A stretch of 64,000 bases of DNA from Plasmopara viticola. Lineage: Eukaryota; Oomycota; Peronosporomycetes; Peronosporales; Peronosporaceae. The position numbers and the translations under genes are program-made. Location: assembly GCA_001695595.3 (NCBI GenBank), contig MBPM02000069.1, positions 248,001 to 312,000 on the forward strand, read 5' to 3'. Each line of letters opens with the position of its first letter. The first letter of the stretch is position 1. Below the pieces are notes generated by a model. The model was not told the origin of the DNA, ran no database searches, and saw nothing but the letters and a program-made list of their open reading frames with translations. Of the stretch, positions 23,401 through 35,935 are shown in pieces.

Positions 23401-24089
23401 ACTTTCAAATATAAATTTGTGCTCAATGGACTTTCAACGTGCTATCGCGCAGACCATATTAAATGTTTGCCATCGTTAGAACAATAAAAACTTTATTGAT
23501 TAACGTCTAGCATGTCGTTTGAAACTTCTCGCATAAAAAATGTAATTGCATACGATGATGACAAATTTGAGTGACTAAGCCTAGAGGCTTGCAGCTACAT
23601 CGCTATGTTTAGTCAGATAATCTGCTGTACTGTAGAAGGAGCCTTAAGAAATGAGCCGCATTCGTGGCTTCAGAGAACAAAGATCCGTAGTATTTTATCC
23701 TTTGGAAGCGTAGGATACTCTTAAGCAGCCATTTAGGCCAATTGAAAAACTTTGATATAATCCAACAGTCTACTGTAGGCCCTGGATGTACAAATAGATC
23801 GTTAAGAATACCAGGACTTGTGAGACCTTCCGAAGCGTCAATGCCGCGATTGAATGTCAGCTTCTTTCTGAAGGCTTGATCGTCGAAGGATGGTTGGAAA
23901 TCCTATAACCCAGCTTTTTATCAAACCGTTTCTTTGATAGCTGCTATTAATAGGAACAATTTTTGAAAATCATGGTCATTCGGACTCAATGCTGTCGGAT
24001 TGAGAGAAACCCACGCTTAATCGCTTCATTAAGTAAAGCTTTTCCACCAGCCGATCGGATGATTTCTTACAGGAGACAGATAACATTCT

Positions 24090-24533
24090 TTAATGAGCGA
24101 TAGTACAAAAATAAGGAATTGCAGACCAATAATTGAGACTTAAATAATTTATGCTGCTACAATAATGGCAATAGTAAAATTGATCGCTCGGTGCTCGCGT
24201 ATACAAACCTGAAGCGACTCCCTCACGTAGTTTGGAAGGCTTGCGCGGAAATTGACTCGACTGTGAAGCTAATTGGCCACTAACTGTATGAGTCCATACT
24301 TTTCTCAAAGGCTTAAGATTGTCCAGAGAAATCGTGATCTCAACGCCAAGGATGAATTCAACAACGATATTAAGTTGCTGTTTCTCATTTAAAGGCGCAA
24401 AGCTTAGGCAAAAATGTCTCCCTTCTATGCTCGCTGGTTGCCAAGGCCAACGGTCTTCTTGTAAAGTGCAAAGTGAAGCAGAAGATCGAGTGTCTGCTTT
24501 TGGAGCGCATAGCTTGCGTGACACAACGACCAA
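24090..24533 (-). other. Unassigned 147-codon ORF, perhaps a retroelement relic
   Basis: Longest frame in the 19-26 kb stretch. It has no signal peptide. A stretch around residues 50-80 (LNIVVEFILGVEITISLDNL) faintly resembles the neighbourhood of a retroviral-type aspartic protease (VEFxLDTGAEITxxSLxxL), but the DTG triad is not there. An overlapping minus frame upstream (24425-24607) may continue it. I would not call this a gene. Confidence 0.2.
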
Positions 24534-25970
24534 TTAGACCATGTGGATAGAATCTCTAAGTCAACCACGAATTCAAATCTACAATTTGTATTACAAATTT
24601 CGGCCATTTCCTCATTTCCTTATAACGAAACTATGCTACCCGCTTTTGATGGCACTTAACAATCCTCATGTAGACACGTTCTTTCAATCGTGTTTTGCAA
24701 ATTTATATTACGCATTTTCGGGACGTTGCTACTCTCACTTTTTTGGCACTATAGCAGCCAGCCAGCGAAGCTATGTGATTCTCAAAAATATTTTTTTTTC
24801 GTCTTTGGCCGGTGAAGCTTGTGTATCCGACTTGAAATGTTCCAGAAACTTTTACACATTAAAATACGTGCGGTCAATAATCAATTCGATTCCGTTTGTG
24901 GTTTGTTGCAGGCTTGTTTCTGCATAGGCCTCCTTCCAAAGAGACCATAAACACATCAGGGAGTGGATTGTGACACACCAAGGCCAGTTGCGTGAGTTTG
25001 AATGGTTGTCACTAATGACCTAGCTCCATCGATTTATCCAGATCTCATCCTTTCCTATTTAAGATATACCTCACACTTGTTCATATAAAGGACATAAACG
25101 AAACGATACTTTAAGCATTCTGCAGCCATTTTTTAAAACTGTTAAATGTGCTCCATAAGCTAGTAGAATTAGAATCAAGTTGTTTTCATTGCTATCTCAA
25201 AGGACTAGCCAAACTACACTAATTATTTGCGACGCGCCAGAGCCTACGAAGACTCGAAAAAATTTACGTATAATTTCGTACATTTGTGTGTCTCCAAGAG
25301 CTGTCGATTTTTCAGGAACTGAGTTCTCATTGCGTGCCTTAAGTACGCATTCAACGTAACTACTGAATGTATTCCCGTAAATTTTATTTACAAGTGACAG
25401 CGTTTTCTTGTTTCTAAAGGCTTACCTTCTGTCAACAACCCTACAAAGCTCACAAACGAGACAAAGGTTTACTTCGTTGGCCTTTTAAAGAAAGTACAAG
25501 TATTTTTTCTTCTTTGTTGCAGCCGAAGCAAGGGGTTCTGTCCAACTTTAGCGCCAAAGTGCAGTGGTAATTTTCCCGAGTCAGTAAGCTCGAAAAGACT
25601 ATTGATGAGGGTCGAGATGTATACTACCCATCCACAAATATTAGACGAGAAAAGTCCGTCTTCGACTGCACTCCTTTCAAAGCGTTTTAGCTCACCTATT
25701 TGTTATCGCTCTCTCCACTCGATAGTTAAGTTCGTAATGTATGTAATGCAGTCGTCTTATCTTGTAAAAGGAGTGGTGCTTTAGTACTAAAAGCCGTCAC
25801 CAACCTCAAATTTATGAAAGCGTTCTTGACAAATCGGTTAGTCGAAGATTTCTAAGCATCCCGTGAAATGTAGCAGCAATTAGACAGATTTTCCACTCGA
25901 TAAAAATATTGAAGCAGATACCCTTGACCGAGAATATTTCGGCAATCATCACTACTCGTCAGAGAGGGTA

Positions 25971-26408
25971 TGTGACGAATTGTCGTCACCGACAGTTTTG
26001 CTGTTAGTACTATCCATTGATATTGGCCATTTTCAATTTCACCAGAAAAAAGTGCTACATTGTAGCATAAAACAAAAAAGTTCGATCCCCGAGGACTAAT
26101 ATATATTAAAAAATAAAGTTTAAGGTGTCTTAAAATCATTGATAGTTGGCTGAGAATACTTTAAAATGTAAAGATGGCTAGAAGGAAAAAAGAAGAATGT
26201 TTGCTTCTAGAATGGTAGCAGTAGATACTTGAGAGCCAGTAGTTGGTCTGTAGCAAGGAAATAAGTCGTTCGAGCTCTTTATTTGATATCACTTCTCAGT
26301 TCACTTTAAGCACCTATCGCTCCTTCTCTTTCATCGACTCCGCCCCATTCGCGCCTTAGCCACGTCAAGCGACCGACTTATATAAGCTTCCTCCGCGACT
26401 GTGTTACA
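25971..26408 (+). repeat. Solo LTR of the Gypsy family
   Basis: Starts TGTGACGAATTGTCGTCACCGACAG and ends CCGCGACTGTGTTACA. It contains the family landmark AGAGCCAGTAGTTGGTCTGTAGCAA and a TATATAAGC box-like motif at about 26379. No internal element sequence adjoins either side, so it looks like a solo LTR left by recombination. No clear 5 bp target duplication was seen. Confidence 0.65.
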
Positions 26409-27420
26409 TAGAAGCACGAATTGTGTCAAGTACAAGAGTTCAAGGCAAGAGTGCTCGTACTCGCTTAGTGAGAAGTGAGACATAATATACGGTCCACATT
26501 GTATATGATACTAGATTACAAAGCGCCGTCTTTCGGAACAAACTTAACGTTCAGTGGTAAGTCAATGTGGTTGCACGCTAGTGTGGTGCAATTATCTGAA
26601 ACTCCTTACGGTCGTTTTTAGACAAGAATGCATAATTGCTGGTGGACAAGTTTGCCGCAGCAGTGTTGGCTCTTTACTCCTTTATTGCGTGTTTTCAGGT
26701 CACGATGTTCTCAGATGAAGTGATTTAACGGGTGAGTGCCCAGCTTTTAGCTTGGCCTCCCTAATGAGAAAGTTAGAATACCACGCGCATTTCATCGGAT
26801 GTTGTTATTGCTGTCTTGTGGCCATCTCTGCCTCCTTTAATCGATCTAGCATATGCTGTAGCATCAATGTTCCTGCAGGTCGGAGCCAATCCATATTTTA
26901 AGCCTTCGATCTCATGAAATTGTCAACCATATACATATTGTTTGTGCGTCTAGACGTTTTAAGACTGTTAAAGATGTGCTTACTAGCTGGTGACCGCTTC
27001 TGCTTTGCAATACCAAACTTCTTTGATGTGCTTTAAGCTGCAAAATTAAAAGCAGAAATCAAGTAGCTAAGTCCGACCTCTTATGCCTGGCTCATGTTAG
27101 AGCGAAGTTAGAACGCGCAGGTCAGGGGATAAGTCTCAAAGGTAGTTGAGCTCTGATCCTCGGCAATTTTATCTCATTCCTGAAAGAAGTAGTGTGTGCA
27201 CAAGTCGAGCAGCCTAAACAGCGCGCTTTATCTCTAGAAGGACCAGCTATCGAATCCAAATGTATGGTGCTTCGTGATAACGTCTACGCTGTACTTTGCA
27301 CGGCTGCAAAAAGCTTTGATATGTTGCTTAAAAAATTGCTTGGCGACAGTCGATAGCTAACTAGCTTGACTAAATACGACTTTAAGGCTGTGGGATATTT
27401 GAAGAAATAGCTACACTGAT
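26409..27420. other. Intergenic AT-rich DNA
   Basis: No supported gene between the solo LTR and the pogo-like relic. Confidence 0.4.
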
Positions 27421-28690
27421 GACCGCAATTAGTGCGGATTGAGAATTAGTGTGGATTGATAATTAGTGCGGTCCACACAAATATATGTACGTGAATTTGG
27501 CGACTTGGGAGGTTGAGAAATAGTGCGGAACTTTACAGAATCCTAGACGAGTACAGTACAGTAAACCGACTGGTCTGGACTATTATTATGGTGGTTTTGA
27601 CCAGTGTCGAGGCGCTCAGCTCTCCATCGCCGATTACCGCTGCTTTCGCACGTGCTGCCGGCGCTAATGTCCCAGCAGTCGATGACGATGACGAGAAACT
27701 TGGTGATAACGAAGATGTTGAACGGAGGAAGAAAAGGATGAAGATGAGAATCACGTGCAGGATGATCAGATCGCCAACAAGCGCAAGCGCAAGCTTCAAC
27801 AGGTCGTATCGATATTGGTGCGGGTCACTGTGATTAATTCGATGATTACCGATGCAGACCAGAAAGGTGAACAAGGCCTTGTCCTTCGAGCGATCGCCAA
27901 GTTTTCCTCAGAGTTCCGTGGAAACTATGAGGTATGTCGAGTTGCCTTCTTGAAACAATGATATTGGCATTGACACTAAATTCAGGCCAATCATACCAAA
28001 GCCACAAGGTGGTGGACAACTGTGGCGGCCACAACGCCAGTCCAGAATTACGCGATGTTCTCTTGAAGACCAACACTGAACTGCGCTACTTTCCACCCTG
28101 CGCGACCGATCTTGTCCAGCCTGCTGACTCTTTCGTCATCTCAAAAATCAAGGACGAAGGGACCCGATTGTGGGAGGCCGAGAAGATGCGCATGATCGAA
28201 AACGGCGACTGGTCAGACACCGCGCTCATGAACGGGTCGTGATCTGGAAAGCTGAAGAACCCGGGTAAACGCTTTTTCTTGAAACTCGCCGCCAAAACCG
28301 TGCGCGCGGTGAACGCGATGCGCGACAGTGGCGGCTTTACATACGCTCGTAAGGCCATGATACGTTGTGGCATGGCACTTGATGTCGGTGGTCGATGGCA
28401 CGAATCGCAATTGACGCCGAAACTGCAACGAAGTATTCGCAAATATCGCATCCACTACGATGGCACTCCCGTTCCAGCCCCTGGGCTTTGAATCGTGTAA
28501 CCAATACATTTGGTACATAATGCGCTGTTTCGGTCACTATGAATCCGCACTAATTCTCCGTATTCAGAATTAGTGCGGTCCATACTATTTCTCCAAGCCC
28601 ATATTTAGTGCGGATGAGTAATAGTGTGGTCCACACAAATCCCTGTGAGCGACCTAAAAATGGGAGGCTGGGAAATAGTGTCGTCCGCAT
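27421..28690 (+). mobile_element. pogo/Tc1-mariner-like DNA transposon relic
   Basis: The core frame at 27990-28240 reads VVDNCGGHNAS, then LRYFPPCATDLVQPAD and a helical tail. This is the second-aspartate block and the PP-AT-LVQP-D block of DDE_1 (pogo/CENP-B type) transposases. It continues in frame past a stop at 28240 to 28491. An N-terminal piece at 27755-27930 (KGEQGLVLRAIAKFSSEFRG) is in another frame. The segment with the first catalytic aspartate is missing. Both ends carry clusters of AATTAGTGCGG / CCGCACTAATT: 27421-27530 on the left, 28545-28690 on the right. About 80 bp (GTCCACACAAAT...GGGAGG-TGAGAAATAGTG) is repeated in direct orientation at the two ends. Confidence 0.75.
28545..28578. 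repeat. Perfect 13 bp inverted repeat (hairpin) at the pogo-like end
   Basis: CCGCACTAATTCT and AGAATTAGTGCGG flank an 8 nt loop. The same half-site occurs several times at both transposon ends, so it is probably part of a terminal transposase-binding array. Confidence 0.85.
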
Positions 28691-29244
28691 TAATTACGGA
28701 CATCGGTGTACCATTTTTTTGTGAAATTGAATAGACACAAGTCCACCATCTAATTATGTGATACTTCTGTGAGATCATCGTGGTACAGAAAACTTAAGAT
28801 GTGATTGGATCATTAAGCTTTGCCCAGTTGTTTGCGTGAGGAAATGTCCCAAGACGGCTTTGGAAGTGGTCGAGCATCGACAAATAAAGCGCAGACAAGT
28901 TATACCACAACCACAGATGCCGATCAGGTCGGTCACGCTTGTTGCACTGAAATACTTCTACGTATCACCCCTCCAGCGATCCAAATTTTCCAACAATACT
29001 TGTGGAAAGAATCACCGATGAATGCACCCCACAATGCTACCACAGTTGCCAAAGAACATACTTTGCTCGTTACTTGATACAGTGTGTGATTTGTACATAA
29101 TCATTTTTGCGAGACCTATTTGAGACTGCGAAGTCGTTCTCTTCTTGTGACTTGGAATTATCAAAGACCAAATTGTAATACAAGCGGTGTTGGCAACGTT
29201 TAAATTGCTGTGCATTTGACAAGCACAATCTGATGGGTGTGCAT
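28691..29244. other. Intergenic DNA
   Basis: No supported gene. An 85-codon plus frame at 28820-29077 (MPSCLREEMSQDGFG...) has no recognisable domain. Confidence 0.35.
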
Positions 29245-29686
29245 GTAGTCTAACAGAGTCGCGGAAAGGGCTGATTAAAGTCGGCCGTAGGACGAGGCTG
29301 AGGCGCGGGCGAGGTAAGTCGTAGAAGAGGAGGAGTGTTTGTAGCTTAAAAGCAAATTGAAAAGGGATATGAAATGAAGAGCCTTTACGACTTACTTTCT
29401 TGCTACAGCCTCACTGGTGGCTCTAAGCCACATACTGCTTCCACCCGAATAGCTATCAATCTCTTTTATCCCATCTGGCTTCTTTCACATCCTCAGTTAC
29501 TTTTGCCAACAAGCTATCTTGGTTCCCAATGACTATGGGACATCTGGAACTGTCATTTGGTTAGAAACTGTATAATTGCCTATACCTATGGACAGTTATA
29601 AAGCATATGTGCTTTGAAAATATTATCATTATTTTGCGTAAAAGCCGTTACCGGCAAAACTGAGAGTGACGACGGTTGAAATCACA
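29245..29686 (-). repeat. 3' LTR of the minus-strand Gypsy relic
   Basis: On the minus strand it begins TGTGATTTCAACCGTCGTCAC, then GTTTTGCCGGTAACGGCTTTTACGC, CCAGATGTCCCATAGTCATTG and AGAGCCACCAGTGAGGCTGTAGCAA, and ends near CCGCGACTCTGTTAG. These landmarks match the LTRs at 3864-4239 and 25971-26408. It sits directly after the integrase/chromodomain end of the Gypsy relic. Confidence 0.65.
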
Positions 29687-32600
29687 TGCTCTCTTTTCAA
29701 GAAGATGTCTTCTTCTGATAAATAAGGCTCATCGTTTTGGACTCCCAGTAGAGGTCGATGGAACCGGCAATCTGCTTTAGATTCTCCATGGGCTCCCAAA
29801 TGGCTTCCTTCTGTGCTTCACCAAGCCGTCACACTTTATACATTAGGATTTTCTTGTAATTCATGTCCAATCAAGGCAAAAGCGTGGTGTCCCAAAAAGC
29901 CATAGACGAACATGACCTTATCTATCTTTTGCCGACGCACATGGTCCTTGCGGTACGGCTCCAACAGTGAAATGTGAAACGTTGGGTGCAGCTTTTTATC
30001 TTGATAATCTTAACTCATACGAATCTCGCGAAACTCTCGTCACGATCGGAAATGGGCCAAAATATCTTGGCGCGAGTTTCTTCGATTAAGCAAAACCCTT
30101 GGACAGATTTCCAAATTCTGTCCGTATCAAAGAACCAGATCGCCAACTTGGAAGTCCTGGACAAATCTCTTCTTCTCATAATTTTATCCCATGCACTCTT
30201 GTGCTTCGTTTATCCAGTACTGTGCGACTTTGAGTAACGCTTTTTGACTTTTTAGAAATTCTTGTGCTGATTTTTCGACTTATGAAATTCTGGATCTGAT
30301 GCCGCATCATGCGTCATACAAGAAACGTATCTTGGATCCGCTTAGAACGGTGACATTCCAATCTTAGAGTGTACGCGTCGATTGTAGACTATCTCAGCTA
30401 AATACAAAAGACATCCCAATCAATATCTGCTGGGTGTACAACACCTCAGAGGTAATCTCCAGTAAAGCGGTTAGTTCTTTTTGTTTGTCTATCCGTTTGC
30501 GGCCTAAAAATCCAAATTGTATTACATTGACACAGCAGCCACGATTGCTTGCCATAACTTTGATGTGAACTTGGTAACTCGGTCGGACACAACGGTCTTC
30601 GATATGTCATGATCCTACACACACTTCTTCAAGAACACTTTTGTGATTTCGACAGTATCGTCCATTGTCTTCGTAGCGATGAACATGGTTCTTTTTGTCA
30701 AGAGATCAACAATAATCTTGACGGCATTATAACCAATTCTAGTTTTCTATAAAGATACGATGAAGTCCATAAAATTGTTGACCCATCTGCTTTTTGGAAT
30801 ATCCAAGAGCTAAAGTAATCCTGGCGGTCTGGTCTACTTAGCCTTGTTGCGTTGTACATTTCAAATGTGATGTCATGGTGCTGAATGTAATTCATCATTT
30901 TTGGCCAGTAGTACTTTTGACGCACGGCCAGATACAGTTTGTTGAATCATGGGTTGCCTGCCGATACGGATCATGGTTCTCCCAGATGACGCGATTTTTC
31001 AGATCTCCGTCGATACAGTCGTGACGTTAAACCAGTAAAAACATTTGAATGATCCTGCTCTCCCTCCTTTGAAAACAAAACCTCCTTTCTTGCAAATTTC
31101 AAAGCGTCCATTCGTATACAAAATGGTTTTAAAAATTTGAAAGACTTGAAACGGGTGGAAGGGTCAAGCGACGCTTAAGATCTATGAATCAGCGTAGCTG
31201 TTCGTCCAAGAATCGATAGCTTCTCGATGATATCTCTTTTTAATACTGTCGTGGGTTGGTCCTGCAAATTGCGCAAAAACCTTGAGACATAGACTGTAGG
31301 GCCTAAGAAGCACTGCATTTGCTTTTTTGTTTTCGAAATAAGCCATTCTGCGATGATCTTGATTTGTCGGGGTTCACTCGGATGCCTATTTTTTGCCTGA
31401 CCAAATTTCTTAGGCTTGGGATCTTATCCACGCAGAGTCGGAACTTTGATAACTTGGTGTAAAGTTGCTGTTATTCACACCGTTTGAGTACACGGACTAA
31501 TACCGTTGCGTGGTCTGCGACATCTTAACTTTGCGTGAATACGTAGATGTTTTCAAAGTAGATTCCCATCAAATCCCTTAAATCTCGAAAGACTTTCTGC
31601 AAAAGCCTGTTAAATGTACCTAGACTTCCGCTTAGTTCCATAGAAGTGCCTAGATTTACATCTGAGGTAGGAAAAGCGGTAGTTAGATTATCCGATTCAC
31701 GCAATTTAACCTGGTAGAAACTCCGAAGTAGGTCCATGAACGAAAATCCAATGTCTCCCGGACATGGCTTCGAAGATGTCTTCCTTGCGCAGCATCGGTA
31801 TCACCGGCGCGATCGTTACTAGATTAAACAGACGATAATCTTGCAGAACTCGTCAACCTACAGGCATTTTAACAAAAAACATTGACTTTGAAAAGGCAGG
31901 CGTACTTGGTAAATTAAGGCTGCTTGATCCATCTCTTTGGTCCATTCATGGATTAAAAACCGACGGGTTTCGGTTTTTATCGGGCTTGAGCAAAATTTCG
32001 TGCTCAATTCCTTCCCGCACTGGAGGTGTCTCCCTTGGAAGCTCCGTGCGAAAGACTATGATCACACACTTGCGTAGCGTTTCATACACCGGAGTCTCCT
32101 AAAGCACTTCCCATCCTTCATTTTTGAAGCGCTCAGCTTCTATGGGATTAAAAGGGTTGACGACAAGGACAGCTTCGATGTTGTTGTCATGACTCGACAT
32201 TCTCAAAAACTGAAAAGAAAAATTAGCTGCGGCATTTCTTGACGGTCATGGTGACCATGTTGCCGATTTTTATCGAAAATCTCGTGACTCTAATTAATTC
32301 GAGCCTTTCGTTGTCCACTAGTCCATTTGGACAGATGTCGATTATGCGGTTTTGTTCGTATTGTCCTTTGGTGCTTTGTGTTGATGCGAGGAGACATGCC
32401 CCCTGTAGCCCCATCGATGTCTGGATTTTGCAGTCGAAGCCACATCATGCCAATGATCATTACCTATCCTTATTTTCTGGAACAGGCACGACTTGGAACG
32501 TTCCTTATGTAACAGAAATCCAGGTGTTTGCAATTTCATGTGTACTGTTCGTTGGGGCGGTGAACAACCTGGTGATGACCAAGGTCGACTTGCATCATCT

Positions 32601-33530
32601 CACCCTTAGTTACTTTAAACTCAAGTCGCTTCACCAAGTCTTTAAATACGCCGTTAAGACTACTTCCATTGTCGATCAAGACTGTGACGGGTCACTCTTG
32701 ACCAACATCTTCAAAAGCTTGAACTCCAGCTTTAAAAATAGCGTGTAGTGCACCTCTAACACAACGATCCGCTTCCTTACGTTTAGGAGCGGTATATTGC
32801 GGCGGCTTGAGGTCGACAACACCACAACTGCTACATGTCGCCGATTTGGTCCAGCTATTATTTTGTCCTTCCTCTATCTCAATATGCTTTTTTTTCTGAA
32901 GTTGTGACTTGTTCGCACGATAGCCTGATTCTGTAGGCATCTGTTTGTACGACTTGGTCGAAATATGATTTGACCTGGCCTTCTGAAGAGTACTGAGACT
33001 CTCTTCCTTAATCTTCTTTGCGGTTTCTTTCCGTAATCCATTCTGAAAAAAAGAAGCCCTTTTCCGACTCACCGATTTCCAATCAAGTTTGGAACATCAA
33101 GACCTAAGAATCAGAGTCATATCCATGGATAAATCTCTTTGCTTTAGGTGAAATATTCGCTCTTGAAGATCATACTCGAAATATGTAGGCCTGAAGGGTG
33201 CGGGCAAATGAGTTTTAAACAGTGCTCATGTCTTGTGCACGTCCATTTGCTCGCAGTCGGCGATAAAGGGACGGTATCAAATGATTGCGGATTTGCCGGA
33301 TTTACTTGTGATATGCGCCAAGAGGCCGGACGACTTTGTTGTCATGAAGAGGCGCTTGTTGTTGTAGATCTGTTCTGTTTCGAAGAATTATAATTTTATA
33401 TCTCTGTCAATCCTTCCTTTGCAAACAACAAGATCTATATCCTTCTGCTCACCTCTTGATGTAACGAGATACTCGAAGCAGTTGCATTTGGGTTTGCATC
33501 TGAGCCAGCATCTGGGAGGGTCCAATCTTT
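29687..33530 (-). mobile_element. Ty3/Gypsy chromodomain retrotransposon relic
   Basis: Reads gag to integrase from high to low coordinates, with many stops. Gag lies at about 32760-33530 (FEYLVTSRGEQK; CSSCGVVDLKPP at about 32810). The protease (about 32540-32760) reads TVLIDNGSSLN, with DNG in place of DTG/DSG. RT (about 31525-32160) includes MDLLRSFYQVKL and ends YFENIYVFTQS, the YxDD box having lost both aspartates. A shrunken RNase H/connection is at about 31000-31300 (AGPTHDSIKK). The integrase zinc/core part (about 30460-30925) reads RQKYYWPKMMNYIQHH, LTKRTMFIATKTMDDTVE and DRVTKF. The C-terminus (about 29750-30240) has KLHPTFHISLLEPYRKD. Its 5' end is cut at about 33530, where Copia sequence begins. 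Confidence 0.85.
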
Positions 33531-35935
33531 TCTCGTGGCTGCAATGCCCACATTTGATTCTCTTCATGGGAGCGAAGTGCAGCATTCATTGCTCACGCCA
33601 TCTTATTGCATCGTCGCTTGCCATTGCTTGAGCATACGTAGTCGGTGAGTCCGTAACATCGTCAATACTCACGGCGTAAACAAGATCGACTTCTACAATT
33701 AGTCCATCTTCGTCAATGCTAGCACGCTTCGGAGTTGGTGGGCCCTCACTGCCTTCTGTCGACTTTTTACCATCTGAGCGGTTATTAGCCTTAGCATCGG
33801 CTCACGTCTTACTCTTGTTCGCTCATCTTCAGGCCGAATCACCAAACGATCTTCTTGTTGCACTGAAATGCTTGATGATACTCTGTTAGCTTAGGCCTGA
33901 TTTGCACAGGGCTCTCAGAAGGCATTGGCTGTTGTACAACGACGCTTGGCTTACGATTCATATCATCCTTTTTTGATGTCCGCAATTGGCTCTTCAACAG
34001 CTCCCATGGGATCGTCCGGAACTGGCTGTCAATCCACTTGATACTGAACCTTGACGCCATCACCATCCTTCATTACTTAATCAATTCGTTCCGGCTTGAG
34101 CTCTTGCGTGTCGTTAATGCCGCCTTTCTCAGACTCATTCAATTTAGAGAGCGGGTCACTTTAACATTGGCGTTCTTCAGGTCAAACAAACGATAGCCCT
34201 TGACATTCTCTGCATAGCCGAGAATTAAACACTTGAAGCTCTAGGGTTCCAGTTTGGTCCGATTCACATCGTCAGTATGAGTGAAGCCTTGCGAACCAAA
34301 TACGTGCAGGTGATCCGTTCGAGGCTTTATCTTGAAAGCTAGCTCGTACGGCATGATGTCAGGATGCACCGTATTGCTGGAGCGATTAATATAAAAACCG
34401 CTATATTAACCGCTTCCTCCCACCATTCCGTCGATAAGCTCTTGAAGTGTAACATGCTGCGGGCCTTCTCCATGATAGTCCTTTTTATAAGCTCTGCCAC
34501 TCCGTTCTGCCGAGGGCTGTATGAAACGGAGCGCTTGTGTATAATGCTGTTCTGTTAACAAATTCCAGCCAAATTTTTTGTTTACAAACTCGGTTCCGTT
34601 GTCGGATCGCGAACACCTTAGTCGTGTACCCCGCTATCGTCAGAATCGTCTTGAACTTGCCTGCTACTTCACTCTTGCTCTAGATCGGAATAAGCGCAAA
34701 ATAATGTGAAAAATCATCCACAAGCGTGAAAACGTTCCTTTCGAGGTAGTTCTCATTGACCCCATGACATCTATGTGAACACTGTCCAACACACGCGTCA
34801 TCAAGCGAGACGGATCACCGTGATCGTCTGCTTGCCCTTTAATATTCGGCACACAATGTTCCACACTTTGCTTGATAACTGGGACACCATTAATCAATTG
34901 CTGTGTCCTGACCAGCGCATCCTTGCTGGAATCCCCATGCGGGTATACCAAAGCTCTCACTAATTGTCAGCCCCGGAGTTCTTAAAGAGACAGGATATTT
35001 CTTCCTACTCACAGTCAAGCAAATACGACTTTTCAGTTTTTGTACCCGACGTAATTGCTTGATTCTCGTTCCAGATGACGCATGACGCATGACGGATGAC
35101 GAACACAAAACTCTACACTCATACCACGCTCTGCCAGCTTGCCAACGGACAGCAACCTTCTGTCGCGTCCTCGATTTTGCAGAATTTCAGCCACACGAAT
35201 GCCTATCTCGTCCAAATCAGTCTATTTTACCATGCCGGCTCATTTGACGAGCAACTTCTTCCCATCTGCTATCGTAATTTCGATGCTAGCTTCTAGGCCC
35301 TTGTAATCGAACAAGTCCTTACTGTGTGGGGTCATGTGGGAATTTGCCTCACTGTCAATCAGCCATCGTAATGGCTTCCCATAATCAACAGCAAACACCG
35401 TGTCGTCGCTGTTGAACTTTTTACCGACCGGGCAGTCCCGCTTCATGTGTCTAAACTGGGTCACTGTTAACGCACTCAAGCTTGAACCCGCCCTTATTGC
35501 GTAGAGGACCACCCTTTCGTCCATTTACCCGTCCACCTTTGAGTCTGCCAGCATTTTCATTTACGCGAAACGCTATCTTCGTAGCTTCTTTCCTCTGCAG
35601 CTTCTCTGATTTTTTGAGCAGCTTCTCCTTGACTTTAATCAACGTAATGTCCGTCGGATTCTTCACAATCGGCGAAATCAAATCATACGCCAAAGGCAGA
35701 CTGCTAAAAAGTATCACCAGGTGGCGTGACTCATCAACTTGCTCTCCCGTTGTCTGAAGTCCCACAACTAGGTCGTCAAAAGAGTCCAGATGCTCTGCCA
35801 GACCGGTCCCAATTTCCATCTTGAACTCTTGTAGTCGACGAGTCATCACCACGCGATTGTGAAGACCCAAGTGATTGTAGAAATCGCGGAGGTTTCATAC
35901 GTCTCTATGGCGCGCGTAGCCGATTTAATATGTAA
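33531..35935 (-). mobile_element. Truncated Ty1/Copia retrotransposon (gag to start of RT)
   Basis: Copia-type order on the minus strand. Gag runs about 35935-35451 (FKMEIGTGLAEHLDSFDDLV; LVILFSSLPLAYD). A zinc-knuckle remnant (HMKRDCP) and protease WLIDSEANSHMT follow at 35524-35240, where DSG has become DSE. The gag-pre-integrase/integrase region (about 35215-33700) has HCVPNIKGQ and LDSVHIDVMGSM. Next is the beginning of RT (TYAQAMASDDAIRWREAMNA, then WALQP at about 33550), where it stops abruptly at Gypsy sequence. The rest of RT and RNase H are missing, and no LTR was identified. Several frameshifts and stops. It contains a 7 bp ATGACGC run, four times, at 35075-35102. Confidence 0.85.
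35075..35102. repeat. Heptanucleotide tandem repeat inside the truncated Copia
   Basis: Four copies of ATGACG(C/G/A). A local slippage expansion within the decayed element. Confidence 0.85.

Larger units (their letters stand above)
19085..25970. other. Gene-poor AT-rich region
   Basis: About 6.9 kb with no supported gene. The only longer frames are at 24090-24533 (147 codons, listed separately) and 24541-24927 (128 codons, hydrophobic, no motif). A 21 bp unit is repeated in tandem at 20428-20469 (ACATCCTGCC-AAAAGTCATG, one mismatch). Confidence 0.45.

Noticed and set aside
26070..26095. tRNA-like B box (AGTTCGATCCC)
   Set aside because: No A box at the right distance and no cloverleaf; it lies inside the solo LTR.
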